The notes below the pieces were generated by a model. That model was given only the letters and a program-made list of their open reading frames with translations. It was not told the DNA's origin and made no database searches. A stretch of DNA of 36,687 nt from NCBI GenBank assembly GCA_910588945.1, contig CAJUSF010000042.1, forward strand, positions 1-36,687, written 5' to 3'. This document shows positions 13,166 to 22,565 of this stretch, piece by piece (position 1 is the first letter of the stretch; every line of letters starts with the position of its first letter). The DNA comes from an uncultured Eggerthellaceae bacterium (GTDB lineage Bacteria; Actinomycetota; Coriobacteriia; Coriobacteriales; Eggerthellaceae). Both the position numbers and the translations under genes were made by a program.

Positions 13166-15379
13166 TTACTCCGCCGAAACAAGGCTTGCTTTGACCGCTT
13201 CCAGCTTCCTCAGCATAACGGGAACATCGAGCGGCTTCGCGAGGAAATCGTCCATCCCACTCTCAAGCGCACGATTCCTATCCTCGGCAAACGTCGATGC
13301 GGTACAAGCGAATATTCTCACATTTTTCGCATCGTCGCGGTTGAGCTTGCGAATCTCCTTAGCCGCTTCATAGCCGTCCATAACGGGCATCTGCGCATCC
13401 ATAAGAATCGCCGCGAATTCGCCTTCCTCGGAAGCCTCAAAGGCGCGGATCGCCTCTTCGCCATTTGCAACGAGAGTGGTCTCATAGCCTTGCTTCTCGA
13501 GAATCGAAACGATGATCTCGGCGTTGAGATCGTTATCCTCAGCGATAAGCAGCTTAACGCTTACATCCGATAACTTCGCCGCATTCGACCCTTGCGAGCT
13601 GGCCGCATCGGAGGCACCTTGCGCGTGCATGCCTTGCAACCTGTCCGCCGGAACAGGCGTTGCCCCGGATATGCGCTCCGGCATACTTGCGAGCCTTGCA
13701 TGATCGAGCGGCATCGATATCTGCACAGTGAAGCACGATCCGCTGCCAAGCTCAGATACCACGCTAAGCCTTCCGCCCATCTGGCTGACAAGCATATGAC
13801 TTATTGCCATGCCCAAACCGGTGCCTTTCTGGCTTCCGGATATCTTATTGCGCTCCTGCGAGAACGCATCGAAGATATGCTCGCAGAACTCAGGCGTCAT
13901 ACCGCATCCGGTATCGGCGATCGATATGGTGGTGGCGACCATCTCGGTGGACACCGTGAGAATCTGGTTGGTGGTTATCGTGATGGTACCCTCGCTCGGG
14001 GTGAACTTCACCGCATTGGACAGGATGTTCATGAGAACCTGACTTACGCGCAGCTCGTCGCCGATCAGATAGGGATACGACAGATTGTCCGCCTCGGTAA
14101 CGAATTTTATGCCCTTCTCAAGCATCGGCTCACGCTGCATATCGCAGACGTTATCGATCGTCACGCGCAGGTCGAACGGCTCTTCGGCAAGCTCCACCTT
14201 CCCCGCCTGTAGCTTCGACACGTCAAGGATGTCATTCACAAGCGAAAGCAGATACTTGGCAGCGTTTCCGAGCTTCTTCACGTAGCCGCGCATGGCGGCC
14301 TCATCATCAAGATTGTTCTCCATCAGGTGGTTAAGCCCGATGATGCCGTTGAGCGGTGTTCTTATCTCATGGCTCATGTTCGACAGGAACTCAGCGCGTG
14401 CAGCGGATTCGGCGCTTGCCTGCACAGAGCGTTTCATGAAGTTATAGATCACGATCATCATGATGAATAACACCAGCACAACAGCTACGAGCATGCCGGC
14501 CGTCATGGTGATGAACGGTGCGAAGCGTTGATCGAACACTGATGTGGGCACAGCCATAATGAACGACCAGTTCGTCCCCTCGACCGGCGCAAAACTCAAA
14601 ACGAGCCTCTCGTCATCTGCCGTGACGCAGTTGATAACGAAGCTCTCCCCTTCCGAGATATTGCGTCTGACCTCCTCAATGGTGACCCCATCTTCAAGAT
14701 GTCCGCTTTCAAGCATGTCGTAGAAGTTGTTGCGTCCGGCAAGGTCGGTGGCAGGAGAGGCGCTCACGATGTAGTAGCCCTTATCGTTGACCACGCTGGA
14801 TATGCCTTGCGAATCGAAGCTCTCGATTAGGAGTTGATCGCGAATGATGGATAGGTCGCTTCGACCGATCATGGCGACAAAATCGCGCCCTCCGATGTTC
14901 ATACCATCGGTCCTGATTCCGTAGATCAGCGATTCCTTCGTAGTCTCAAGCCTTCCATTCGCATCGTCATAGAGCATGACGAATTTCTCACGCCCGTCCG
15001 ACAATATCTCATCGTAGGCATGCTCATCAGGATCGAAGCGCACCATGGAACTGCTATAGAGATAACCTTGCGAATCGAGAAGATAGATGGCGTTGAACAG
15101 CGCCGACGACGCAGATTCGAGATTTAGCTGCTCTTGCACCTCTTCAAGCGTATGCACATCGTAGACCTCCATGCGCTTGGCGACCGACCCCAGACGCACA
15201 TAGGCGTTATCGAGAGACCCTTCGATGGATTCGACATCATGACGCGAGATCTCATCGACCGTGCTCATGAGATTTTGATTCACAGTGCTTGAAAGTTGGG
15301 TCAAATAGACACAGATAGATGCGATGACCAAAGCGATCGATACCAAGTAAATGATGATGTATCTTCTGCGGTTCAGCAT
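13166..15379 (-). CDS. Hybrid sensor histidine kinase with extracellular cache-like domain
   Basis: A 737-residue membrane sensor. TM1 is at ~8-28, and an extracellular domain at ~29-285 has double-cache-like features (AIYLLDSQGYLYSS, SVVNDKGYYIVSASP). TM2 is at ~290-313. The HisKA phospho-acceptor is H337 in NMSHEIRTPLNG. The ATPase domain has the N box around 451-455, DTGCG at 489-493 and GTGLG at 519-523. After a Ser/Ala-rich linker (~562-605) comes a receiver domain with E614-D615 and the phospho-Asp D661 in LMDAQMPVMDG. No output-domain regulator is adjacent. Its own receiver must pass phosphate onward or act as a sink. It forms an operon with the solute-binding protein downstream. The ribosome site before the ATG is weak. 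Confidence 0.93.
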   Translation of the reverse strand: MLNRRRYIIIYLVSIALVIASICVYLTQLSSTVNQNLMSTVDEISRHDVESIEGSLDNAYVRLGSVAKRMEVYDVHTLEEVQEQLNLESASSALFNAIYLLDSQGYLYSSSMVRFDPDEHAYDEILSDGREKFVMLYDDANGRLETTKESLIYGIRTDGMNIGGRDFVAMIGRSDLSIIRDQLLIESFDSQGISSVVNDKGYYIVSASPATDLAGRNNFYDMLESGHLEDGVTIEEVRRNISEGESFVINCVTADDERLVLSFAPVEGTNWSFIMAVPTSVFDQRFAPFITMTAGMLVAVVLVLFIMMIVIYNFMKRSVQASAESAARAEFLSNMSHEIRTPLNGIIGLNHLMENNLDDEAAMRGYVKKLGNAAKYLLSLVNDILDVSKLQAGKVELAEEPFDLRVTIDNVCDMQREPMLEKGIKFVTEADNLSYPYLIGDELRVSQVLMNILSNAVKFTPSEGTITITTNQILTVSTEMVATTISIADTGCGMTPEFCEHIFDAFSQERNKISGSQKGTGLGMAISHMLVSQMGGRLSVVSELGSGSCFTVQISMPLDHARLASMPERISGATPVPADRLQGMHAQGASDAASSQGSNAAKLSDVSVKLLIAEDNDLNAEIIVSILEKQGYETTLVANGEEAIRAFEASEEGEFAAILMDAQMPVMDGYEAAKEIRKLNRDDAKNVRIFACTASTFAEDRNRALESGMDDFLAKPLDVPVMLRKLEAVKASLVSAE

Positions 15380-15538
15380 GCATCCAATCCGGTCGACGAT
15401 ACTTCAAGTGTACCACCGTTATACGCTTGAGCGCTGCAGCTTTTGTCAGCGGAAATGAAAGGCGCTGACAGCCCTGATGGCTCTTGCCCCCGACGACGCG
15501 GCCCTATGATCATCCCGACCGGAAACGCAACTAGCGTT

Positions 15539-16168
15539 CTACAGATTGTTGAAGATCCTATCGCCTGCATCCCCAAGGCCAGGAACGATATAGCCCTTCT
15601 CGTTGAGCGTCTCATCGAGAGCGGCCGTGTATATATCGATCTCGGGATACACATCGGCCATAGCTTCAACTCCTTGCGGTGCTGCAAGCAGGCATATCAT
15701 CGTGATATCTGTGGCACCCGCGGCTTTCACCTTTGCAATGGCATCTATTGCGCTTCCGCCGGTGGCGAGCATCGGATCGACCACAAAGACCTTGCTCTTC
15801 GCGATGTCGACAGGCAGATTCACGTAATACTCGTTGGGCTTGAGCGTCTCCTCGTCGCGCTTCATTCCAATGAATCCCACGCCTGCATCCGGCAGCACGT
15901 CAAGCATGCCATCGACCATTCCGATGCCGGCGCGCAAGATGGAAACGATCGAGATCGGCATGTCGGAGAGCACCGGGAGCGCGGTCGTCGTAACAGGGGT
16001 TTCGACCTCTTTATAGGCTATCGGAAGATCCTCTGTGGCCTCGTATGCGAGAAAATGCGTGATGGTCCTCAGGCGCTTACGGAACAGGGAGGACGGGGTT
16101 GCACCGTCGCGCATTTCGGTGAGATTGGAAACTACGATCGGGTGGTCGATAACATGAAGGTCTGCCAT
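15539..16168 (-). CDS. upp: Uracil phosphoribosyltransferase
   Basis: A 209-residue enzyme making UMP from uracil and PRPP in pyrimidine salvage. The PRPP loop is VDPMLATGGSAIDAI near residues 127-141. RAGIGMVDGML and the C-terminal GLGDAGDRIF are diagnostic, and the length matches the family. The start is the ATG at 16166-16168 after AAAGGGG; a 17-residue upstream extension lacks support. It lies 159 bp upstream of the histidine kinase gene on the same strand. The two NCS2 permeases in this window are not adjacent, so no functional link is claimed. Confidence 0.97.
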   Translation of the reverse strand: MADLHVIDHPIVVSNLTEMRDGATPSSLFRKRLRTITHFLAYEATEDLPIAYKEVETPVTTTALPVLSDMPISIVSILRAGIGMVDGMLDVLPDAGVGFIGMKRDEETLKPNEYYVNLPVDIAKSKVFVVDPMLATGGSAIDAIAKVKAAGATDITMICLLAAPQGVEAMADVYPEIDIYTAALDETLNEKGYIVPGLGDAGDRIFNNL

Positions 16169-16363
16169 TAAAACCCCTTTCGATATTGTTGATCCGCGCC
16201 GATAGCCACCACGCGACAAACACGTTATCTATGCAACGCTTTCGCCAAACGAACGCCCTAGCGCTTTTATCTACCCAGTTTAACAGCCTATCGCGCGAAC
16301 TGCCATCACAACCGCAGCCGAGAGTTCAAAACATGCGACCATGTCCCCTATTTGCATAAAAGA

Positions 16364-16395
16364 TCAACAGTTCGGCAAATCAGTCAACGGTTCAG
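16364..16395 (+). promoter_or_regulatory. Pair of 12-bp direct repeats upstream of dmsABC
   Basis: TCAACAGTTCGG (16364-16375) and TCAACGGTTCAG (16384-16395) are spaced exactly 20 bp apart, i.e. about two helical turns, roughly 190-215 bp before the dmsA start. They could be activator sites. The rest of the 411-bp interval 16169-16579 between upp and dmsA has no gene and no clear sigma-70 promoter that I can call. Confidence 0.35.
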
Positions 16396-16579
16396 TAGTA
16401 ATACACAACATCAGGAAATGTAGCACATCTGAGGCTTCTAAGATTTAGCCTATCACCGACAGCCGGTCAGGAACGATCAAATCATGAATACGCGGTGAGG
16501 CGTTGTCCACAGCCGCAATAGACTGACGATACGTAGTTCCGACCGGGCAGAGATAGGCTCTTATCGAGAGGAGAGGTTC

Positions 16580-19066
16580 ATGTCTATCAAGTCACCTGAG
16601 ATAAGCCGACGCACTTTCGTAAAGGCTACAGGTGCTGCAGGGGCTTTAGCTGCGATCACAACAGGCGCGATCGCGGCCGACACGATGTTCGCATCCGTTA
16701 AGCCCGCGCAAGCGGAGCCGGCGGACGAGATCGTATGGAGCCAGTGCAACGTCAACTGTGGCGGAAGGTGCGTCTTTCAGTGGCATGTGAGGGATGGCAA
16801 GATCGCTTACATGCTGACCGACGACTACGGAGATGCCGACTTTCAGGCCAGAGCATGCCTTCGCGGTCGCGTAATGAGGCAATGGGTCAACAACCCCGAC
16901 CGCCTGCAATACCCGATGAAACGCACAGGGCCGCGCGGAAGCGGGAAGTTCGAGCGCATCAGCTGGGAAGAGGCGATCGACACCATCGCCGATAAGCTGA
17001 AGTACACGATCGAAAAATATGGAAACGACTCGATCTACATCAACTACGCTACCGGCATGTATTCCGCGACAGGGCGCACGACCGAGCGCCTGATGAACTG
17101 CCTCGGCGGATATCTTCCGATGTATGGCGACTATTCCACAGGCATGCACCAATACGTCATGCCGTTTATGTACGGTGTCGGCACAAGCCCGTATGAGAAC
17201 ATCTCGGCATCATCCGTGGATCAGGCGGGAAAGGCCGATCTGGTGCTGATGTTTGGCAATTCACCTGCGGACAACCGCATGGGTGGCGCCAATGTTGTGT
17301 GGGACTATGCACTTGCACGCGAAGAGGGACCGGAATTCATCCATATCGACTATCGCTATAACGAAACCGCAGCTGGGCATCCCGGCGAGTGGCTGCCTAT
17401 CCGCACAGGCACAGACGCCGCGCTGGTAGCCGGAGTGGCGCACGAGCTGATCGAGCAAAATTGGGTGGATCTCGACTTCCTTCATAAGTACTGCCAAGGA
17501 TATGACGAGGAAACGATGCCTGAGTCAGCCAAGGGGCAGTATAAATCCTATTACGACTACATCATGGGCGCAGGGTATGACAACGTTGAGAAGACACCCG
17601 AATGGGCCGCTGAGATCACCTTGATCCCCGCGAGCAGGATCAAAGAGCTCGCCAAGAAAATCCACGAGGCTGAAAACGTTTTCGTCGTTCAAGGCTGGGG
17701 CCTGCAGCGCCACAGCAACGGCGAGTCAGCCACCCGCGCCGTGTGCATGCTGGCCCTTCTCACCGGCAACCTAGGACGCGAGGGCACCAATTCCGGCATG
17801 CGTGAAGCCGAGCCTCCGGGAGCTCCGGTGGGGTCGATCCCGTCAAGCGATGACGACCCAAACGGCGTTCCTATGAACATGGTCAACGCGAAGATCTCGT
17901 GCTATTCGTGGCTTGACTGCATCGCAAAGGGCTCGGATTTCAAAAAGGAGCTCGATGCCACAGATGAGCTCATGCTGTTCATGGGCGCGCAAAACCCAGA
18001 AGCTGCAGAGGCGGCTGCGAAGATAGAAGCTCCGAAAAACGGTATCAAGTTCCTTTGGAACTACGCCGGCAACTGCATCACCAACCAGCACGGCGATGTC
18101 AATCTCGTCTACGAGACGCTATCGGATGAGAACAAGTGCGAGTTCATCGTCGCGTGCGATACCTTCCTCACCGACTCGGCCAAGTACGCCGACATCCTGC
18201 TTCCTGATGCAATGCGCGCAGAGCAGCTCAATATGTCCACGAACGGATATTCAGAGTATTACTGGGGCGTGACAGTCGGAGGTCCGGCTCAAGAGCCGCC
18301 GTTCGAGTGCCGCCCGATCTATGACGTTCACGCCGAGATCGCCGATAGGTTCGGAAAGAAAGAAATGTTCACCGCCGGCAAGACGCAGGACGAATGGACG
18401 CGCGAGCTCTATGAGGCGGGAGCCTCAGCAGACCCCGAGATGCCTTCTTGGGACCAGATACTTGAGCAGGGCGTTTGGAAACGCAAACTGCCGACAGCGA
18501 TCGCGTTTGAAGACAACATCAAAGACCCCGTGGCCAACCCATGGAAGACGCCTTCTGGCAAGATCGAGATATATTCTGAGGTTCTTGACAAGATCGCCTC
18601 TGAACGCGAGTTGTCTGAGGGACAGGTTATCTCCCCCATCCCAATCTTCGATCCGGGCGTTGAGGGATACGGCGCTGTCACCGATGAATACCCGCTATAT
18701 ATGTCGGGCTGGCATGATAAGGCGCGCACGCACTCCTCATTCGGCGCGCTTGAGGTTCTTCGCCAGTACAACAGGCATCGTCTGTGGATCAATCCCATTG
18801 ATGCCGAGCCACGCAAAATCCATGACGGCGACAAAGTCCGCGTGAAGAGTCCGGCCGGCGAAGTCGAGATCGAAGCGCATGTGACATCGCGAATCGTCCC
18901 GAGCGTGATCGCCATGCCGCAAGGCTTCTGGCATGAGGCCGATATGCAAGGCAACAAGCTAGATACCGGCGGATGCATCAACACGCTGACCACATACGTG
19001 CCATCGCCTCTCGCGCATGGCAACGGACCATCCAATTCGATCATCGCGCAAGTGCAGAAAGCTTAA
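16580..19066 (+). CDS. DMSO reductase family molybdopterin oxidoreductase, catalytic subunit (Tat-exported)
   Basis: An 828-residue catalytic subunit of the DmsA group. A twin-arginine signal (SRRTFVK, R10-R11) is followed by a hydrophobic stretch and a likely cleavage after AQA near residue 45, so it acts outside the membrane. Cys56, Cys60, Cys64 and Cys93 (QCNVNCGGRC and RACLRGR) fit an N-terminal [4Fe-4S] cluster. S186 in GDYSTG is at the place of the serine that ligates molybdenum in DmsA. The C-terminal molybdopterin-binding domain ends with NTLTTYVPSPLAHGNGPSN. AGGAGAGG precedes the ATG. It forms an operon with the ferredoxin and anchor subunits. The electron acceptor (DMSO, another S- or N-oxide or an organic compound) cannot be told. 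No dedicated DmsD-like chaperone is nearby. Confidence 0.93.
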   Translation: MSIKSPEISRRTFVKATGAAGALAAITTGAIAADTMFASVKPAQAEPADEIVWSQCNVNCGGRCVFQWHVRDGKIAYMLTDDYGDADFQARACLRGRVMRQWVNNPDRLQYPMKRTGPRGSGKFERISWEEAIDTIADKLKYTIEKYGNDSIYINYATGMYSATGRTTERLMNCLGGYLPMYGDYSTGMHQYVMPFMYGVGTSPYENISASSVDQAGKADLVLMFGNSPADNRMGGANVVWDYALAREEGPEFIHIDYRYNETAAGHPGEWLPIRTGTDAALVAGVAHELIEQNWVDLDFLHKYCQGYDEETMPESAKGQYKSYYDYIMGAGYDNVEKTPEWAAEITLIPASRIKELAKKIHEAENVFVVQGWGLQRHSNGESATRAVCMLALLTGNLGREGTNSGMREAEPPGAPVGSIPSSDDDPNGVPMNMVNAKISCYSWLDCIAKGSDFKKELDATDELMLFMGAQNPEAAEAAAKIEAPKNGIKFLWNYAGNCITNQHGDVNLVYETLSDENKCEFIVACDTFLTDSAKYADILLPDAMRAEQLNMSTNGYSEYYWGVTVGGPAQEPPFECRPIYDVHAEIADRFGKKEMFTAGKTQDEWTRELYEAGASADPEMPSWDQILEQGVWKRKLPTAIAFEDNIKDPVANPWKTPSGKIEIYSEVLDKIASERELSEGQVISPIPIFDPGVEGYGAVTDEYPLYMSGWHDKARTHSSFGALEVLRQYNRHRLWINPIDAEPRKIHDGDKVRVKSPAGEVEIEAHVTSRIVPSVIAMPQGFWHEADMQGNKLDTGGCINTLTTYVPSPLAHGNGPSNSIIAQVQKA

Positions 19067-19077
19067 GGTGATAGATC

Positions 19078-19701
19078 ATGTCTCAATTCGGATTCTATTA
19101 CGATAATTCGCGCTGCACCGGTTGCAAGACCTGTGTGATGGCGTGCAAAGATTATTACGACTCGCATCTCGATATCGCATATCGCAAGGTCTACGATGTC
19201 GAAGGCGGCCAATGGAACGCGGATGAGGGCGGCGCCTACAACACCGATGCCTTCCTCTATCACCTCTCGATCGGTTGCAACCATTGCGACAACCCGGCAT
19301 GCGTGAAGGTGTGCCCCACAACAGCTATGCATAAAGATCCCGAAGACGGGATCGTCAAGGTGGATACTTCGAAATGCATAGGATGCGGATACTGCGTGAT
19401 GGCTTGCCCGTACAACTCTCCGCAGGTCGATCGCGAACTTGGGCATGCAGTCAAATGCGAAGGGTGCTACGAGCGTCTTGCCGAAGGAAAGATCCCTGTA
19501 TGCGTGAGCGCCTGTCCACTTCGCGCGCTTGATGCGGGCGATATCGACGAGCTTCGCGCGAAATACGGCGAGGGCGTGCAGCAGATCTACCCGATGCCCT
19601 CCCCTGATGTCACGAAGCCCAACATAATCATCAAGCCCTCTCCCGCAGCGGAGCTTGCAAACGCCGATACCGGCTATGTATCTAATCCCGAGGAGGTGTA
19701 A
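19078..19701 (+). CDS. DmsB-type four-cluster ferredoxin subunit
   Basis: A 207-residue iron-sulfur protein moving electrons from the membrane anchor to the catalytic subunit. Sixteen cysteines in four groups support four [4Fe-4S] clusters: C13/16/19/23, C67/70/75/79, C100/103/106/110 and C127/130/142/146. It has no signal peptide of its own and would be exported with the Tat-bearing catalytic partner. It starts 11 bp after the catalytic subunit gene, and its end contains the ribosome site of the next gene (GAGGAGGTG). Confidence 0.95.
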   Translation: MSQFGFYYDNSRCTGCKTCVMACKDYYDSHLDIAYRKVYDVEGGQWNADEGGAYNTDAFLYHLSIGCNHCDNPACVKVCPTTAMHKDPEDGIVKVDTSKCIGCGYCVMACPYNSPQVDRELGHAVKCEGCYERLAEGKIPVCVSACPLRALDAGDIDELRAKYGEGVQQIYPMPSPDVTKPNIIIKPSPAAELANADTGYVSNPEEV

Positions 19702-19704
19702 ACC

Positions 19705-20634
19705 ATGGAAATCGCAATGAGTGATGTACCTTTGACACTGTTCACGACCTTGGCCTCCATCGGGGCAGGAGCATTCCTCGTGATATTCGTGGCGATCGCG
19801 ACCCTGAAACTGACAGACGCGCAGATGCGAAAGCTCGACCAGCTGACGATCATCCCGATCCTTTTTGGCGTCGTTGGTATGATCTGCGCTTTCTTCCATC
19901 TCGCCAACCCGGGCAATGCGTTCCAGCTGCTAAACACGATCGGCTCAACACCTATGGCAAACGAGATCATGTGGTTCAGCATCTTCATGGTGGTAGCAGC
20001 AATCTACTGGATCTGCGCATTGGCAGGTGTGCTCAAGGCACCGCGAGGGCGACTGATCTTGTCCATGATCACAGCGATCCTAGCCGTTATCGCAGGGATC
20101 TTCATGGGGCTGGCATATATGGTCGACACCATTCAGGTCTGGCAGACGCTATGGTCGCCTGCGCAGATGGTGGGCGCGCTGTTCTTCGGCGGCGGAATGC
20201 TGGGAATCTGGCTTGTCAGCATGGCTGATAACGTGGCGGCAGACACAGATGTCGACAACGCGCATGGCCGACACGGATCTCACGCCGATGCCGGCGACGC
20301 AGGCCGAGGCGATGCCTCATCCATTATGGCATCGCCCACAAAGGCAATCGTCACGCTCGGCGCTATCGTGTTCGTCGTCTCAACGATCGGGATCTTTATC
20401 GCGGGATCCGGCGCAACCTCAGCAATGATCGATGTAGCTGCGAATGCTGAAAGCCTCATAGCTCCTATGGTGATATCCATCATTTTGGTTGCAGCATCGA
20501 TGTTTTGCGTCTACTTCGGTGGACGCAAGGGCAACCCGACCACTTGGTATCTGATCGAAGTTATCTGTGCGATTATCGGCACTTATCTGGGCCGCATGGT
20601 TTTCTACGGCATGCAGATATCCATCGGACTGTAG
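19705..20634 (+). CDS. DmsC-type membrane anchor subunit
   Basis: A 309-residue hydrophobic protein with about eight membrane segments. It matches DmsC-family quinol-oxidising anchors: PLTLFTTLASIGAGAFLVIF at the N-terminus, then GMICAFFHLANPGNAFQLLN, and GRMVFYGMQISIGL at the end. It would take electrons from menaquinol and pass them to the ferredoxin subunit. A polar His/Asp/Ala-rich loop (~residues 180-208: DADAGDAGRGDA region) is unusual but lies between membrane segments. It overlaps the upstream ribosome site region and is the last gene of the operon, followed by a terminator. Confidence 0.92.
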   Translation: MEIAMSDVPLTLFTTLASIGAGAFLVIFVAIATLKLTDAQMRKLDQLTIIPILFGVVGMICAFFHLANPGNAFQLLNTIGSTPMANEIMWFSIFMVVAAIYWICALAGVLKAPRGRLILSMITAILAVIAGIFMGLAYMVDTIQVWQTLWSPAQMVGALFFGGGMLGIWLVSMADNVAADTDVDNAHGRHGSHADAGDAGRGDASSIMASPTKAIVTLGAIVFVVSTIGIFIAGSGATSAMIDVAANAESLIAPMVISIILVAASMFCVYFGGRKGNPTTWYLIEVICAIIGTYLGRMVFYGMQISIGL

Positions 20635-20646
20635 ATCTCTCTCGCA

Positions 20647-20680
20647 AGAAAAAGGGGCGGATAAGATCCGCCCCTTTTTT
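20647..20680 (+). terminator. Rho-independent terminator of dmsABC operon
   Basis: AAAGGGGCGGAT and ATCCGCCCCTTT form a long GC-rich stem with a 3-base loop, followed by TTT. It comes 13 bp after the dmsC stop codon. Because of the A run on the 5' side it may work in both directions, also serving any readthrough from the NSS gene. Confidence 0.93.
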
Positions 20681-20725
20681 GCGTTTGAAGACATCATGAA
20701 CGGCGAGCGTAGCGGCATTCAAGAT

Positions 20726-20834
20726 GGGCGAAGGCGGGGGTTATCGCGCGCAGTTCCGCATGAGCCGAAAGCCCCTAAACGGGGCTTTCGTGCGAGCTCA
20801 GGACTGTTTGAGCACGAAACCCTTGCCTTCGCCC
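20726..20834. repeat. Structured intergenic repeat, family A-like copy 3
   Basis: The outer arms 20726-20742 (GGGCGAAGGCGGGGGTT) and 20818-20834 (AACCCTTGCCTTCGCCC) pair with two mismatches. The inner hairpin GAAAGCCCC-taaac-GGGGCTTTC is at 20767-20789. Between the arms are the same AGTTCCGCA and AGGACTGTTTGAGC blocks as in the family A copies at 1-91 and 1730-1817, although arms and inner hairpin differ. The element lies between the dmsABC terminator and the end of the NSS gene. Confidence 0.65.
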
Positions 20835-20876
20835 CACCAATGATGAAAAGTACCCGTCCCTTTTAATCATCTTGCG

Positions 20877-22307
20877 CTATGAGAACCAAAGCGCGATCTT
20901 GGGAACGTAGCCCATCACAAAAATAATCACAATCAGGATAGGCAAGCCAAACGTCAGCCATATCTTTGACCACCGAGGAAACTTCATTCCTTCACCCATG
21001 TCGGCGGCTTTAAGGAAGTTATCCCAACCCCATCCGCCTTTGGTAACGCAGAAAATCACATAGAGCAAACTTCCAAGCGGAAGCAAATTATTGGAGACGA
21101 TAAAGTCTTCGATCGACTGGATGTCTCCAATACCGGGAATAGTTACACCCGACCACAGATTGAAGCCTAGCGCACACGGAATACTCAACACGGTAACCAA
21201 CAACGCCGTGCGGGCGATCGCTTGACTGCGACTCACATTCCAGCGCTCCATCGTGAAGGTGATCAGGCATTCGAACACCGCGATGATGGTCGATAGTGCC
21301 GCAAAGCTCATGAACACGAAAAACAGCGTTCCCCACAGCTGACCAAGCGGCATTTGCTCAAATACGTTTGGCAGCGTAACGAACACCAACGCCGGACCTT
21401 GATCGGGTGCCACAGCAAAGGCAAAGCATGCCGGGAAAATGATAAGACCTGCGATGATCGCCACCGCGGTATCCAGACCGCAGATGCGCAGCGCTTCGCC
21501 GGTGAGAGCATGCTTGTCGCCAATGCGGCTTCCAAACACCTCCATCGCGCCGATGCCAAGAGAGAGCGTGAAGAACGCCTGCCCCATAGCGGCGTACACC
21601 ACCTCGCCGAAGTGTCCCACTCCGCCATCAAACATCTTTCCGAAATCCGGGATCAGGTAGAACTCAAGGCCTTCCATAGCACCCGGAAGCGTTACCGAGC
21701 GAAATACTAGCGCGACCATAACGAGCAGCAAACACACCATCATTACCTTGGTGATACGCTCGACGCCTTTCTGCAGACCGAGACTGCACACCAGAAATCC
21801 GATGACGATCACGGCGAGCATCCATCCGATCAGTTCGGTCGGATCAGCCAACATTGCGCCGAACACCGCGGCAACTCCGTCGACATCCTGCCCGACAAAA
21901 GCACCTGTTGCCATCTTGGCTGTATAGGCAAGCATCCATCCGCAAACGACAGTGTAGAACATCATAAGAATCATGCAGCCGATATATGACCACCAGCTAA
22001 ACCAGTTCCACCGCCCTGAGGGCTGAAGACGCTCGAAGGCGCGGGCGCAGCTGCGCTGACTTGCCCGACCGACAGCAAATTCCATCACCATAACCGGAAG
22101 ACCAAGAATCACCAAAAACAGGAGATACAACACAATGAAGGCCGCGCCGCCGTACTCGCCGGCGATGTAGGGAAAGCGCCAGACATTCCCGAGCCCGATG
22201 GCGCACCCAGCGCTAATAAGAATGAAGCCCAGACGCGATGCGAAATGCTCGCGAGGACTTCTACTGGGATCATGTGCGCTCTGTTGAGTAGAAGTTGTCT
22301 CTTCCAT
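20877..22307 (-). CDS. Sodium-dependent transporter, neurotransmitter:sodium symporter (NSS/SNF) family
   Basis: A 476-residue membrane carrier with the LeuT fold. TM1 shows RLGFILISAGCAIGLGNVWRF, with the unwound glycine-rich site that binds substrate and Na+. Further typical segments are YTVVCGWMLAYT (TM3) and AFFTLSLGIGAMEVFGS (TM6). About 11-12 membrane segments are seen. Bacterial members take up amino acids or biogenic amines with Na+. AGGAGG lies 11 bases before the ATG. It is divergent from the SDR gene at 22566, with 258 bp between them. The substrate is not predictable from sequence alone. Confidence 0.93.
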   Translation of the reverse strand: MEETTSTQQSAHDPSRSPREHFASRLGFILISAGCAIGLGNVWRFPYIAGEYGGAAFIVLYLLFLVILGLPVMVMEFAVGRASQRSCARAFERLQPSGRWNWFSWWSYIGCMILMMFYTVVCGWMLAYTAKMATGAFVGQDVDGVAAVFGAMLADPTELIGWMLAVIVIGFLVCSLGLQKGVERITKVMMVCLLLVMVALVFRSVTLPGAMEGLEFYLIPDFGKMFDGGVGHFGEVVYAAMGQAFFTLSLGIGAMEVFGSRIGDKHALTGEALRICGLDTAVAIIAGLIIFPACFAFAVAPDQGPALVFVTLPNVFEQMPLGQLWGTLFFVFMSFAALSTIIAVFECLITFTMERWNVSRSQAIARTALLVTVLSIPCALGFNLWSGVTIPGIGDIQSIEDFIVSNNLLPLGSLLYVIFCVTKGGWGWDNFLKAADMGEGMKFPRWSKIWLTFGLPILIVIIFVMGYVPKIALWFS

Positions 22308-22565
22308 AGTGATTTTATCCTCCTGATCAACTGACCGTTTCGGCCGCGCAGAATTTTATCGCTATACGCTCACATGCAAGACGTTTTTGAATGAAATTGC
22401 GCTCAAGCGGATATAAATGCGCAACAGAGGGCAAATGAGCATTACTTTCCGGTAACGCTCCTCGATTTTTCCGCCGATCGCTACGTGCTACTAGATAGCA
22501 TGGATAGAGTTGACACACAAAGCCGCTCGGATAAGGAGCGGCGCACGTCCCGAACGGAGCAACTT

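Noticed and set aside
16580..19066. Catechol dehydroxylase assignment for the Tat-exported molybdoenzyme
   Set aside because: It has the four N-terminal cluster cysteines, the DmsA-type serine region and DmsB/DmsC partners, so a respiratory DMSO-reductase-type complex is the safer call.
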